Part shown: positions 1-7,283 of the stretch, one piece after another
How the letters are laid out: each line of letters starts with the position of its first letter
Numbering within the stretch: position 1 is the first letter of the stretch
Assembly (NCBI GenBank): GCA_024508935.1
Contig: JANINW010000014.1
Location: forward strand, 255,550 to 319,549
Length of the DNA stretch: 64,000 nt
DNA from: Flavipsychrobacter sp.
GTDB lineage: Bacteria; Bacteroidota; Bacteroidia; Chitinophagales; Chitinophagaceae
Reading direction: 5' to 3'
The notes under the pieces: model-generated
Seen by the model: the letters and a program-made list of their open reading frames with translations, nothing else
What the model was told of the DNA's origin: nothing
Databases searched by the model: none
Made by a program: the position numbers and the translations under genes

Positions 1-549
1 AAATACCGCACCCCGGCCCGTAACAACTTCCTTTTCATGCTGTTCGTAAGCGTTTTCGCAGCTTTTGTTCCTGCAAACGTAGTGGGTGAAATGACCAGCA
101 TCGGTACTTTATTTGCATTTATACTGGTATGTATAGGCGTGATAGTGATGCGCAATAAGATGCCTGAAGCACCACGTGCATTCCGCACTCCTCTTGTGCC
201 GCTGATACCTATTTTAGGGGTAGCTACCTGCCTGTTCATGATGGTATTCCTGCCTTTAGACACCTGGATACGCCTGGTGGTATGGATGATGATAGGCTTT
301 GATGTGTACCTGTTCTATGGTATGCAACGCAGCAAACAAAACAGTGGTGTATTTGACAATAAGAGTTATAAGACAGTGTCTTTTACCGGCATAGGTATGG
401 TTATATTGCTGGTTATGGTGGCCATGCTACACCACGCCAGCCCAACAGCCGACGATACCATATTATATTATTTCTCATTAGGTTTTGCGGTGCTGCATCT
501 GTTCATTTACCTGGCTGCTATGAAAAAAGGCACCAAGGTTATTCAATAA
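1..549 (+). CDS. APC-family amino acid permease, C-terminal fragment
   Basis: The open frame runs in from the left edge with no stop (the first codons read KYRTPARNNFLF, a loop typical of amino acid/polyamine/organocation permeases), so the gene is truncated by the window. About 182 residues are visible. They hold roughly five hydrophobic segments separated by a basic loop with the MPEAPRAFRTP motif, which in cationic and neutral amino acid transporters of this superfamily follows a late transmembrane helix. The protein should be an inner-membrane amino acid importer or exchanger. The substrate cannot be told from this part. An internal ATG at 37 is not the true start. A strong terminator follows the stop codon. 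Confidence 0.8.
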   Translation, partial: KYRTPARNNFLFMLFVSVFAAFVPANVVGEMTSIGTLFAFILVCIGVIVMRNKMPEAPRAFRTPLVPLIPILGVATCLFMMVFLPLDTWIRLVVWMMIGFDVYLFYGMQRSKQNSGVFDNKSYKTVSFTGIGMVILLVMVAMLHHASPTADDTILYYFSLGFAVLHLFIYLAAMKKGTKVIQ

Positions 550-571
550 CAGTATATCGATCCTATTATAT

Positions 572-597
572 AAGCCGGCTTAATGCCGGCTTTTTTA
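572..597 (+). terminator. Rho-independent terminator after the permease
   Basis: An 8-bp perfect stem (AAGCCGGC / GCCGGCTT) with a 5-nt loop is followed by a run of T. It lies 22 bases after the permease stop and before the lpdA promoter. Confidence 0.85.
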
Positions 598-654
598 TTC
601 TTATACTCTATGATGCCTTATGCAAAACCGCTACTATCTATCCGATAATTTGGC

Positions 655-662
655 TACATTTG
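655..662 (+). promoter_or_regulatory. Putative -7 promoter element of lpdA
   Basis: TACATTTG matches the Bacteroidota -7 consensus TAnnTTTG and lies about 41 bases before the preferred lpdA start at 704. No convincing -33 TTTG was seen. It also argues against the longer reading frame starting at 620, which would begin upstream of the promoter. Confidence 0.5.
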
Positions 663-703
663 TCCGGTTTTCTAACATTTATAAACAAAATTATTCCTTC
701 TTT

Positions 704-2110
704 ATGGCATACGATGTGATCGTAGTAGGAAGCGGCCCCGGCGGATACGTGGCAGCCATCCGTGCATCTCAATTAGGTTTTAAAACAGCCATCGTAGAAC
801 GCGAAAGCCTGGGCGGTATCTGCCTCAACTGGGGTTGCATACCTACCAAAGCTTTGCTGAAATCTGCACAGGTATTAGAATATCTCCATCATGCGCAGGA
901 TTACGGCATTATTGCAGGTGAATCTAAAGCCGATTTCCCCGCTGTTATCAAACGCAGCCGTGGCGTAGCTGATAAAATGAGCAAAGGCATACAGTTCCTG
1001 ATGAGAAAGAACAAGATAGATGTGCTGATGGGAATGGGTAAGCTGAATGCTAAGAAAGAAGTAGAGGTTACAGGTACAGATGGTAAAGTAACTGCACACC
1101 CGGCTAAGCACGTAATATTGGCTACCGGTGCCCGTTCGCGCCAGTTACCTAACCTGCCTATAGATGGTAAAAAGATCATAGGCTACCGCGAGGCTATGAA
1201 CCTGCCTGCACAACCAAAATCGATGATAGTTGTGGGCTCCGGCGCAATTGGCGTAGAGTTTGCCTATTTCTACCATGCTATGGGCACTAAAGTGACTATA
1301 GTGGAATTTATGCCGCGCATTGTGCCGGTTGAAGATGAAGATATTTCTAAAGAACTGGAAAAGATATACAAGAAGAAAGGCCTGGAGATCATGACCAACG
1401 CTTCTGTAGAAAAAGTAGAAGCCAAGGGTAATGGTGTAGTAGCCACAGTAAAAACAGCTACGGGCAACATTTCACTCGAGGCAGACATCGTATTGAGCGC
1501 AGTGGGTATATCTGCCAATATCGAGAACATAGGCCTTGAAGCATTAGGTATAAAAACTGAAAAAGACAAAGTAACAGTAGATAAATACTACAAGACCAAT
1601 GTAGAAGGCATCTATGCTATAGGTGATATCGTTCCCGGCCAGGCGCTGGCGCACGTAGCCATGAAAGAAGCTGTGATATGTGTAGAAGCCATAGGCCAGA
1701 AAGAAGGTAAATACCATCATACGCCGGAGCCACTGGATTATGGCAATGTACCGGGTTGTACTTATTGCTCACCTGAAATTGCATCTGTTGGTATGACGGA
1801 AAAGCAAGCCAAGGAAGCTGGCTATGAAGTAAAAGTGGGCAAATTCCCATTCTCAGCTTCGGGTAAAGCAAGTGCTGCAGGTGCTAATGAAGGTTTTGTA
1901 AAGGTGATATTTGACGCTAAATACGGCGAATGGCTGGGTACACACATGATAGGTGCCAATGTTACCGAGATCATTGCAGAGACAGTAACCGCCCGTAAAC
2001 TGGAAACTACATGGCAGGAGCAACTGGATACTATCTTCCCGCACCCGACAATGAGCGAGGCGGTAAAAGATGCTATAGAAGTAGCCCTGGGCGAAGCTAT
2101 CCACATCTAA
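704..2110 (+). CDS. lpdA: Dihydrolipoyl dehydrogenase (E3)
   Basis: This cytoplasmic FAD flavoprotein reoxidises dihydrolipoamide with NAD+ in the 2-oxoacid dehydrogenase and glycine cleavage complexes. From the ATG at 704 it has 468 residues, the usual family length. The N-terminus carries the FAD dinucleotide-binding motif GSGPGG, then the redox-active disulfide motif CLNWGC. A second Rossmann motif (GSGAIG) for NAD lies mid-protein, followed by the FAD-contacting AIGDI motif. The C-terminal dimerisation domain has the catalytic base motif HPTMSE. The open frame extends upstream to 620, but family alignment (MAYDVIVVGSG) and a -7 element at 655 support 704. It is flanked by terminators and appears monocistronic. 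No other complex subunits are nearby. Confidence 0.95.
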   Translation: MAYDVIVVGSGPGGYVAAIRASQLGFKTAIVERESLGGICLNWGCIPTKALLKSAQVLEYLHHAQDYGIIAGESKADFPAVIKRSRGVADKMSKGIQFLMRKNKIDVLMGMGKLNAKKEVEVTGTDGKVTAHPAKHVILATGARSRQLPNLPIDGKKIIGYREAMNLPAQPKSMIVVGSGAIGVEFAYFYHAMGTKVTIVEFMPRIVPVEDEDISKELEKIYKKKGLEIMTNASVEKVEAKGNGVVATVKTATGNISLEADIVLSAVGISANIENIGLEALGIKTEKDKVTVDKYYKTNVEGIYAIGDIVPGQALAHVAMKEAVICVEAIGQKEGKYHHTPEPLDYGNVPGCTYCSPEIASVGMTEKQAKEAGYEVKVGKFPFSASGKASAAGANEGFVKVIFDAKYGEWLGTHMIGANVTEIIAETVTARKLETTWQEQLDTIFPHPTMSEAVKDAIEVALGEAIHI

Positions 2111-2130
2111 TATTGTTTAAAATAGAATTT

Positions 2131-2157
2131 AAAAAGGCTGCTACTGGCAGCCTTTTT
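2131..2157 (+). terminator. Rho-independent terminator after lpdA
   Basis: An 11-bp stem with arms AAAAAGGCTGC and GCAGCCTTTTT around a 5-nt loop ends in a T tract, 20 bases after the lpdA stop. Confidence 0.9.
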
Positions 2158-2186
2158 GCTTTTAGTTTCATGAAATTTGTAGCCAG

Positions 2187-2882
2187 ATGAAAACCTTAGC
2201 TGATAGAATAATAGCCTTCAATAAGCAGCTTGAATTTAAAGGAAAGCTGCCTGAAGGCATACGCATCATGAATCCTTTTAAGGAAGAACCTCATGCCCCT
2301 GCTATCTCAGAAGAGTTCTATAAGAAGTATTACAACGATAATAAACCACGTCATTTGATACTGGGTATCAACCCCGGCAGGTTTGGTGCTGCGGTTACGG
2401 GCGTACCATTTACCGATACCAAAAGGTTAAGATCTGAATGCCATATAGCGTATACCGGCAAGGAAACGCATGAGCCCTCTTCGGTTTTCATTTATGATAT
2501 GATACATGCATTTGGCGGGGTAGAAAAATTTTATGGTTCATTCTACATCCATTCCATTTGCCCGCTGGGTTTTACCAAGGCCACGGGTCCCGGTAAAGAA
2601 GTGAACTATAATTACTACGACAGCAAAGAACTCACCGCTGCTGTGTACGATTTTATTATTGATAATATTAAAAAGCAGATAGCCCTGGGTATGGAAACAG
2701 ATACTTGCTTTTGTTTTGGTACAGGTAAGAACGAAGCCTTCCTGCGAAAGCTGAATGAAGAAGAGACGTTTTTCGGTAATATTATAGCATTAGAGCACCC
2801 GCGGTTTATCATGCAGTATAAGGCAAAGACAAAAGAGCAGTATATTGATAAGTATGTAAAAGCTTTCAACAGCGTTATATGA
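2187..2882 (+). CDS. SMUG2-like uracil-DNA glycosylase family protein
   Basis: The 231-residue protein looks like a uracil-DNA glycosylase superfamily member of the SMUG2 type described from Pedobacter. Visible support: the GINPGRFG motif near residue 58 matches the G-M/I-NPG active-site loop of SMUG enzymes, a downstream GVPFTD segment follows, and a late LEHPRF segment matches the HP-containing DNA-intercalating motif. The likely role is excision of uracil or oxidised pyrimidines from DNA in the cytoplasm. It begins a four-gene run and its stop overlaps the next start (ATGA at 2879). The downstream partners are envelope proteins of unclear role, so linkage may only be transcriptional. The family call is inferred from motifs and the exact substrate is unknown. 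Confidence 0.75.
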   Translation: MKTLADRIIAFNKQLEFKGKLPEGIRIMNPFKEEPHAPAISEEFYKKYYNDNKPRHLILGINPGRFGAAVTGVPFTDTKRLRSECHIAYTGKETHEPSSVFIYDMIHAFGGVEKFYGSFYIHSICPLGFTKATGPGKEVNYNYYDSKELTAAVYDFIIDNIKKQIALGMETDTCFCFGTGKNEAFLRKLNEEETFFGNIIALEHPRFIMQYKAKTKEQYIDKYVKAFNSVI

Positions 2883-3343
2883 GACTGCCTGTTTTGATAA
2901 TTGTTGTTGTAACATTTTTAGTAATTGCAGCCATTTGTATAAGGCTTAATTGGCGTTATGAAGAATTCACGCTGCGAGAAAAAAACGTCATAAAACAATA
3001 TCAAAACCGTTTTCCGGGGGCACATGTGTCTTTCATTGAAGACATGATGGCTGAGTCTGGTAAATACGGGCAGCATTATGGTCATGGGGTATATAAAGTG
3101 CTTTATGAGGCGGATTCTGCTGTGATCGATTTCAGACAGCTGCCGGAAAAGGAATTGAAAGACCTAAGCGATAATATTTTCCACGATTTTGGAGCGGTAA
3201 TGGAGCACAGGGAACTATATTATAGTTTTAAAGTGGTATATATGACGCAACGGCCTATACAGAAACACCCGGATGGAACTGTGGTAATAGATACTTCAGA
3301 TCATACGCCGGAAAGAAGTTTCGTTTACGAGATAAGGAAGTAA
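2879..3343 (+). CDS. Membrane-anchored protein of unknown function
   Basis: I do not recognise this 154-residue protein. The N-terminus (residues 2-22) is one strongly hydrophobic segment followed by a basic stretch, so a single membrane anchor or uncleaved signal is likely. The rest is soluble, with mixed strands and helices. No catalytic motif was seen. It overlaps the upstream glycosylase gene by four bases (ATGA), which suggests translational coupling, and it lies 48 bases before the transglutaminase-like gene. Confidence 0.6.
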   Translation: MRLPVLIIVVVTFLVIAAICIRLNWRYEEFTLREKNVIKQYQNRFPGAHVSFIEDMMAESGKYGQHYGHGVYKVLYEADSAVIDFRQLPEKELKDLSDNIFHDFGAVMEHRELYYSFKVVYMTQRPIQKHPDGTVVIDTSDHTPERSFVYEIRK

Positions 3344-3391
3344 AAAAGTGTATACTATGCATAGAAGAAAATATTTATTATTTTAACTTCT

Positions 3392-5344
3392 ATGAAATCC
3401 ATTACATCGTTCCTTTTATTTTTTCTTACTGCTGCTACTGCTTACGCCGGCAAGGCGGATACACTCATCGGGCTGAAAGCCGAGCCTGCAAAAGATTACC
3501 GGCAGCTTACTTACAATATATGTAAAACGGCAAAAACAGATAAAGAGAAGGCCAATGCTATATACAACTGGGTAACGCACAATATAGCCCTGGATATTGA
3601 AGCCAATATGGACCCTGACCGCGACCCGCCTGAGATAAGTAAGATACTTAAAACAGGTATGGCCGCCAACGATGGCTACACACTGCTATATTCGAGCATG
3701 TGCCAGGAAATGGGCCTTGATGTGGTGGTGGTAAGAGGCTATGCCAAGGACTGGATATTTGATAACAGGGATGAATTTCTTTTGCCACGCCATAGCTGGT
3801 GTGCGGTGCTTATAGATGATAAATGGGAACTGGTAGACCCTTTATACGGAGCGGGGTATATTGAAAAATATAAAACCTGGTTTCAATCGCAGGTAGATAA
3901 ACTGTCAAAGCCTAAGCTGGAATACGGTACTAAGGAGCGTTTTAAAATGCAATATAATCCTGCCTACTTTATGTATGACCCGCTGGCATTCCGGCATACC
4001 CATTTGCCTGCAGACCCTGTGTGGCAGCTAGCGCAAACACCTATGTCGCTCAATGTTTTTGAGCTGGGTGATAGCGCTATACTGGCATTCAACGAAACTC
4101 ACAGGGATGTGCAGCAGGATAATGCGGGATTGTTACACATAGCCCGTCTCGACGAAAGAGAAAAGATACTGGATTATGCAAAAAGAGTATACGATTGTAA
4201 TAAACGGTTTAAAACAGTGCTGTATGAAAAAGAATTTATAGAAGCAGATAGGGGATTGCAGCAAATTAATAATAAGAAGAAAAACCGCGAAACTATAGCA
4301 GTGCTGCAGGAGAGCCGCGATAAACTAAAAAGATCAGACAGTTATCTGAAAGAACAGAAAAAAGCATTCCCCCCGCATTATGCTGAGCTGCAGAAAAAGA
4401 ATGCGGCTAAAAATATAAAAGCTAAAGAATATATACGTACCATAAAAACAGATGATAAACTGCTGATAGCTAAATGCAAACGCTATACAAATAGTGTTGA
4501 CAAAGAAATAGATGATCTGCGCAAAACTTATGAGGAAGTACAGAAACGAAAAGAAGGTTTGCATCCTGAGAAGCTGGCGGCGATAGCTACTTCAAGAAAG
4601 CCAAAGCCGAATGATGCCGCTGCCCTAGCACAACTTACCGATTCTATTAGTAAAAGGAATGAACTAATAGGCCCGCTTACTGATAGCATTACTGCTTTGC
4701 AGGGACATATATCCATGTATGTGATGAACAGCCAGGTGTACTGGGAAGAATTATTCAGCGCTTTGAACGATGCAGATAGTTTTATTACTTCAGAGGCAAA
4801 TCACCGGATCATGTTGAGAGATGATTATGATGATGAAGTAATAGCCTGCAATAAAAATTATCGTATAGCTAAATTCAGTAAGGCCGATACCCTGCAGGTC
4901 AATTATATGTCTAATTATGATTCCATCACCGCTTTACAGGATAGGGTAAACAGGCTGCATCTTGCTATCCTCGATATTTACAAAAACAATATCAGGGATA
5001 TAGAGCGCTATAAAAAGATAGACAGCACTGCAACGGGTATCCTGGGAGACTATAGTAAATTGGTGCTCGATTATAATTTTGGTATAGGCCGTTTTAGCGA
5101 AGTGCTTTCAGATAATATAGAATACCAGCAGGCCAACTATAAAATATTTGAACATATTTCATCCGTCTACAAAAGGGAAACAGAGATCGTTGATAAAATG
5201 GAAATTGCCGAAGAAGAGCGTAAGAAAGAAGAAGCGAGGACGATCAACCAGCAAAAATCGTTTGATGAACGGGATAATGCACGATTACAGCGCAATGTAG
5301 AAACAGCTTTGAAAGAAGTAGAAAAGAGCCTGCAAAGCCTATAA
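3392..5344 (+). CDS. Exported transglutaminase-like protein with coiled-coil C-terminus, catalytic Cys lost
   Basis: The 650-residue protein has a clear signal peptide (hydrophobic core about residues 4-18, cut near AYAG). Residues 45-155 match the transglutaminase/protease core: a helix with the NWV motif, a region aligning to the catalytic helix, His134 in RHSW and Asp149 in ELVDP. The residue aligning with the catalytic Cys (usually G-x-C-x-G-Y) is Asn93 (codon AAC at 3668-3670), so it is probably not a cysteine peptidase. From about residue 240 it is charged and helical, with long Lys/Glu-rich coiled-coil stretches up to the end. It may be a structural or binding protein of the periplasm. 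It sits in a run with a CPBP-like protein three bases downstream. Confidence 0.7.
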   Translation: MKSITSFLLFFLTAATAYAGKADTLIGLKAEPAKDYRQLTYNICKTAKTDKEKANAIYNWVTHNIALDIEANMDPDRDPPEISKILKTGMAANDGYTLLYSSMCQEMGLDVVVVRGYAKDWIFDNRDEFLLPRHSWCAVLIDDKWELVDPLYGAGYIEKYKTWFQSQVDKLSKPKLEYGTKERFKMQYNPAYFMYDPLAFRHTHLPADPVWQLAQTPMSLNVFELGDSAILAFNETHRDVQQDNAGLLHIARLDEREKILDYAKRVYDCNKRFKTVLYEKEFIEADRGLQQINNKKKNRETIAVLQESRDKLKRSDSYLKEQKKAFPPHYAELQKKNAAKNIKAKEYIRTIKTDDKLLIAKCKRYTNSVDKEIDDLRKTYEEVQKRKEGLHPEKLAAIATSRKPKPNDAAALAQLTDSISKRNELIGPLTDSITALQGHISMYVMNSQVYWEELFSALNDADSFITSEANHRIMLRDDYDDEVIACNKNYRIAKFSKADTLQVNYMSNYDSITALQDRVNRLHLAILDIYKNNIRDIERYKKIDSTATGILGDYSKLVLDYNFGIGRFSEVLSDNIEYQQANYKIFEHISSVYKRETEIVDKMEIAEEERKKEEARTINQQKSFDERDNARLQRNVETALKEVEKSLQSL

Positions 5345-5346
5345 AT

Positions 5347-5844
5347 ATGCTCACTCTATCTATTAAAGCATTAAATGAGTTTGTTTCAAATAAACCATAT
5401 CCTTTGCAGGTATTCTTGTTCTACTGCTTGTCCTTGGGGGTAATCATTTTTATGCTGCCTGTGATTCCATTTATTCCTGATGATATAGGTGGACCGGATA
5501 TCAAAATAAATAGGCCGGGAGACATTGTAAAGGTAGTTGCCCTGGCCCCTATAATAGAAACATTTATATTTCAATACCTGGTATTTAGGGTATTGAGGAT
5601 GATAAGGCTTTTTGAAAATAATCCGCTGTTGATTGTAGGTATATCGGCTATAGGGTTTGGCCTTAACCACAGCTATAGTTTCGCGTATATGTATTTTGCG
5701 CTTTTAGAGGGCTTGGTTCTGGCGTACATACTCTATTTCTACAAGTATAATTATTCAAAAGCCTTCTGGACAACTGTATTGGTTCATGCATTAAGAAATA
5801 GTACCGCCTTATTGTGCCGATATTTATTTGCGGACATTATTTAG
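5347..5844 (+). CDS. CPBP-like intramembrane protein (CAAX-protease/bacteriocin-processing family), variant motif
   Basis: The 165-residue protein is mostly transmembrane (about four helices). It carries remnants of the CPBP/Abi glutamic intramembrane endopeptidase motifs: Glu71 in IIETFIFQ, where the consensus is EExxxR, His108 in FGLNH (FxxxH) and His147/Asn151 in HALRN (HxxxN). The second Glu and the Arg of motif 1 are replaced by Thr72 and Gln76. Such E-T variants may be active or may have lost activity. It starts two bases after the transglutaminase-like gene and so is probably co-transcribed. Its 3' end overlaps the convergent msrB by eight bases. Confidence 0.65.
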   Translation: MLTLSIKALNEFVSNKPYPLQVFLFYCLSLGVIIFMLPVIPFIPDDIGGPDIKINRPGDIVKVVALAPIIETFIFQYLVFRVLRMIRLFENNPLLIVGISAIGFGLNHSYSFAYMYFALLEGLVLAYILYFYKYNYSKAFWTTVLVHALRNSTALLCRYLFADII

Positions 5845-6349
5845 TTTTTACAAAATCCAGTACGGCAGAATTCATGCAGTATCGTAAGCCTGTGGGCTTT
5901 GGCCCGTCTGTAAATACATGGCCCAGATGGGCTCCGCAGCGTTTACATTCAACTTCGGTTCTTTGCCCGTCAGGGTCAGTTTTTTCCTTTACACTGTTGG
6001 ACGAGGCAGGTTTGTAAAAGCTGGGCCAGCCTGTTTGGCTGTCAAATTTGGTGGCTGAAGTGAACAAAAGGTTGCCGCATGCTACGCAATAATAGACCCC
6101 GTTCTTATGGTTATCCCAGTATTCACCGGTATAGGCCCTTTCAGTAGCGGCTTCTCTTGCCACTTGGTATTCACCGGCAGATAAATACTTTCTCCATTCG
6201 GCATTGCTGATGTTTACAGAGCTGTGGTTGGTATGCGAGTAATAGGGATTTTTCTTTTGTTTTTCCTTAAGATCAGGGTCTGCCTGCGCATAGCCGGCAT
6301 ATGCGGTTAGAACAGTTACTAATGCTAATAAGATTTTAACAAGTTTCAT
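5837..6349 (-). CDS. msrB: Exported peptide-methionine (R)-S-oxide reductase
   Basis: MsrB reduces methionine-R-sulfoxide in proteins. From the ATG at 6349 the protein has 170 residues and starts with a signal peptide (hydrophobic core LVKILLALVTVLTAYAG, cut after YAQA), so it should repair oxidised proteins in the periplasm. The family landmarks are present: two zinc Cys pairs (CVAC and CKRC), the GWPSF substrate loop, the HLGHVF motif and the catalytic Cys in RYCMNSA. An upstream in-frame ATG at 6466 would put 39 polar residues before the signal peptide and is unlikely. It is divergent from the OmpA-like gene, with 122 bases between. Confidence 0.93.
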   Translation of the reverse strand: MKLVKILLALVTVLTAYAGYAQADPDLKEKQKKNPYYSHTNHSSVNISNAEWRKYLSAGEYQVAREAATERAYTGEYWDNHKNGVYYCVACGNLLFTSATKFDSQTGWPSFYKPASSNSVKEKTDPDGQRTEVECKRCGAHLGHVFTDGPKPTGLRYCMNSAVLDFVKTK

Positions 6350-6471
6350 AAGTCTTTGTATTTGTGTGTACTGGTATATAAACGAAGTATATGGGTTTTT
6401 GGTTTTCCCGTTTGTTTTGATGTTATGGGTATGGTTTTTATTAACAGGTTTAAGAACCAAGATCAAATACT

Positions 6472-7278
6472 ATGAGAAAGTTATTACTATTAGCTACTGC
6501 ATTAACGATGGGCACGATCATCTTCCCATCTTGCGTAGCTAAAAAGAAGTACCTGGCGGCTCAATCGGCGAATGCAGACCTTTCAAGACGGAACCAGGGA
6601 TTGACACAAGACCTTTCAGCAGCAAAGGACAGCATTTCCCGCCTGCGGGGAAATGTAAGCGTGCTTAATGACGTGTACAATTCTACCAATGCAGAATTGA
6701 ACATGAGCAAAGAGCAGATTGCTGAACAACAAAAGCGCCTTATGCAATTGCAGGAGCTTATAGGCCAGCAGCAGCGTAATACAGAGGCTTTGCGTAAGAA
6801 AATAGCGGATGCCCTGGTAGGGTTCAATACAAATGAACTAAGCGTTAGCATGAAGAATGGCAAGGTGTATGTAAGTATGCAGGAAAGCCTGTTGTTCCCA
6901 TCGGGTAGTGCTGTAGTGAATAAGAAAGGTAAAGATGCCCTGGCTAAGGTAGCAGGTGTATTGAACACCAACCCCGATATAAATGTAGAAGTGGAAGGAC
7001 ATACTGATAGCATCCCTATTAAAACAACATTATATCCTGATAACTGGGCGTTGAGTGTAGCGCGTGCCACATCTATCAGCCGGGTGTTGATAAACGACTA
7101 TTCTGTACCTGCTACGCGCATCAAAGCCAGTGGCCGCAGCCAATACGACCCTGTAGCATCGAACGATAATGAGGCCGGCCGTGCCCAAAACCGCCGTACC
7201 GAAATAATACTGGAACCTAAACTGGACGAACTGATGTACCTGATAAGGGGTGTGCCGGTTGTGCAGACCAAAAAATAA
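6472..7278 (+). CDS. OmpA-family peptidoglycan-binding lipoprotein
   Basis: The 268-residue protein has a lipoprotein signal (lipobox FPSC, Cys21), then a coiled-coil region (about 30-115) rich in Gln, Glu and Lys, then an OmpA/MotB-like C-terminal domain (about 130-250). That domain shows VEVEGHTDS, a conserved Asp/Arg pair around NWALSVARA, and the final QNRRTEI motif of the meso-diaminopimelate binding site. It should anchor the outer membrane to peptidoglycan. Its stop lies five bases from that of the convergent TonB-dependent receptor. Confidence 0.88.
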   Translation: MRKLLLLATALTMGTIIFPSCVAKKKYLAAQSANADLSRRNQGLTQDLSAAKDSISRLRGNVSVLNDVYNSTNAELNMSKEQIAEQQKRLMQLQELIGQQQRNTEALRKKIADALVGFNTNELSVSMKNGKVYVSMQESLLFPSGSAVVNKKGKDALAKVAGVLNTNPDINVEVEGHTDSIPIKTTLYPDNWALSVARATSISRVLINDYSVPATRIKASGRSQYDPVASNDNEAGRAQNRRTEIILEPKLDELMYLIRGVPVVQTKK

Positions 7279-7283
7279 TGATG

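Noticed and set aside
3650-3700. Possibility that Cys104 is the catalytic residue of the transglutaminase-like protein.
   Set aside because: Cys104 lies about 11 residues downstream of the expected site on the same helix, so Asn93 is the better alignment. Kept only as a way to refute the finding.
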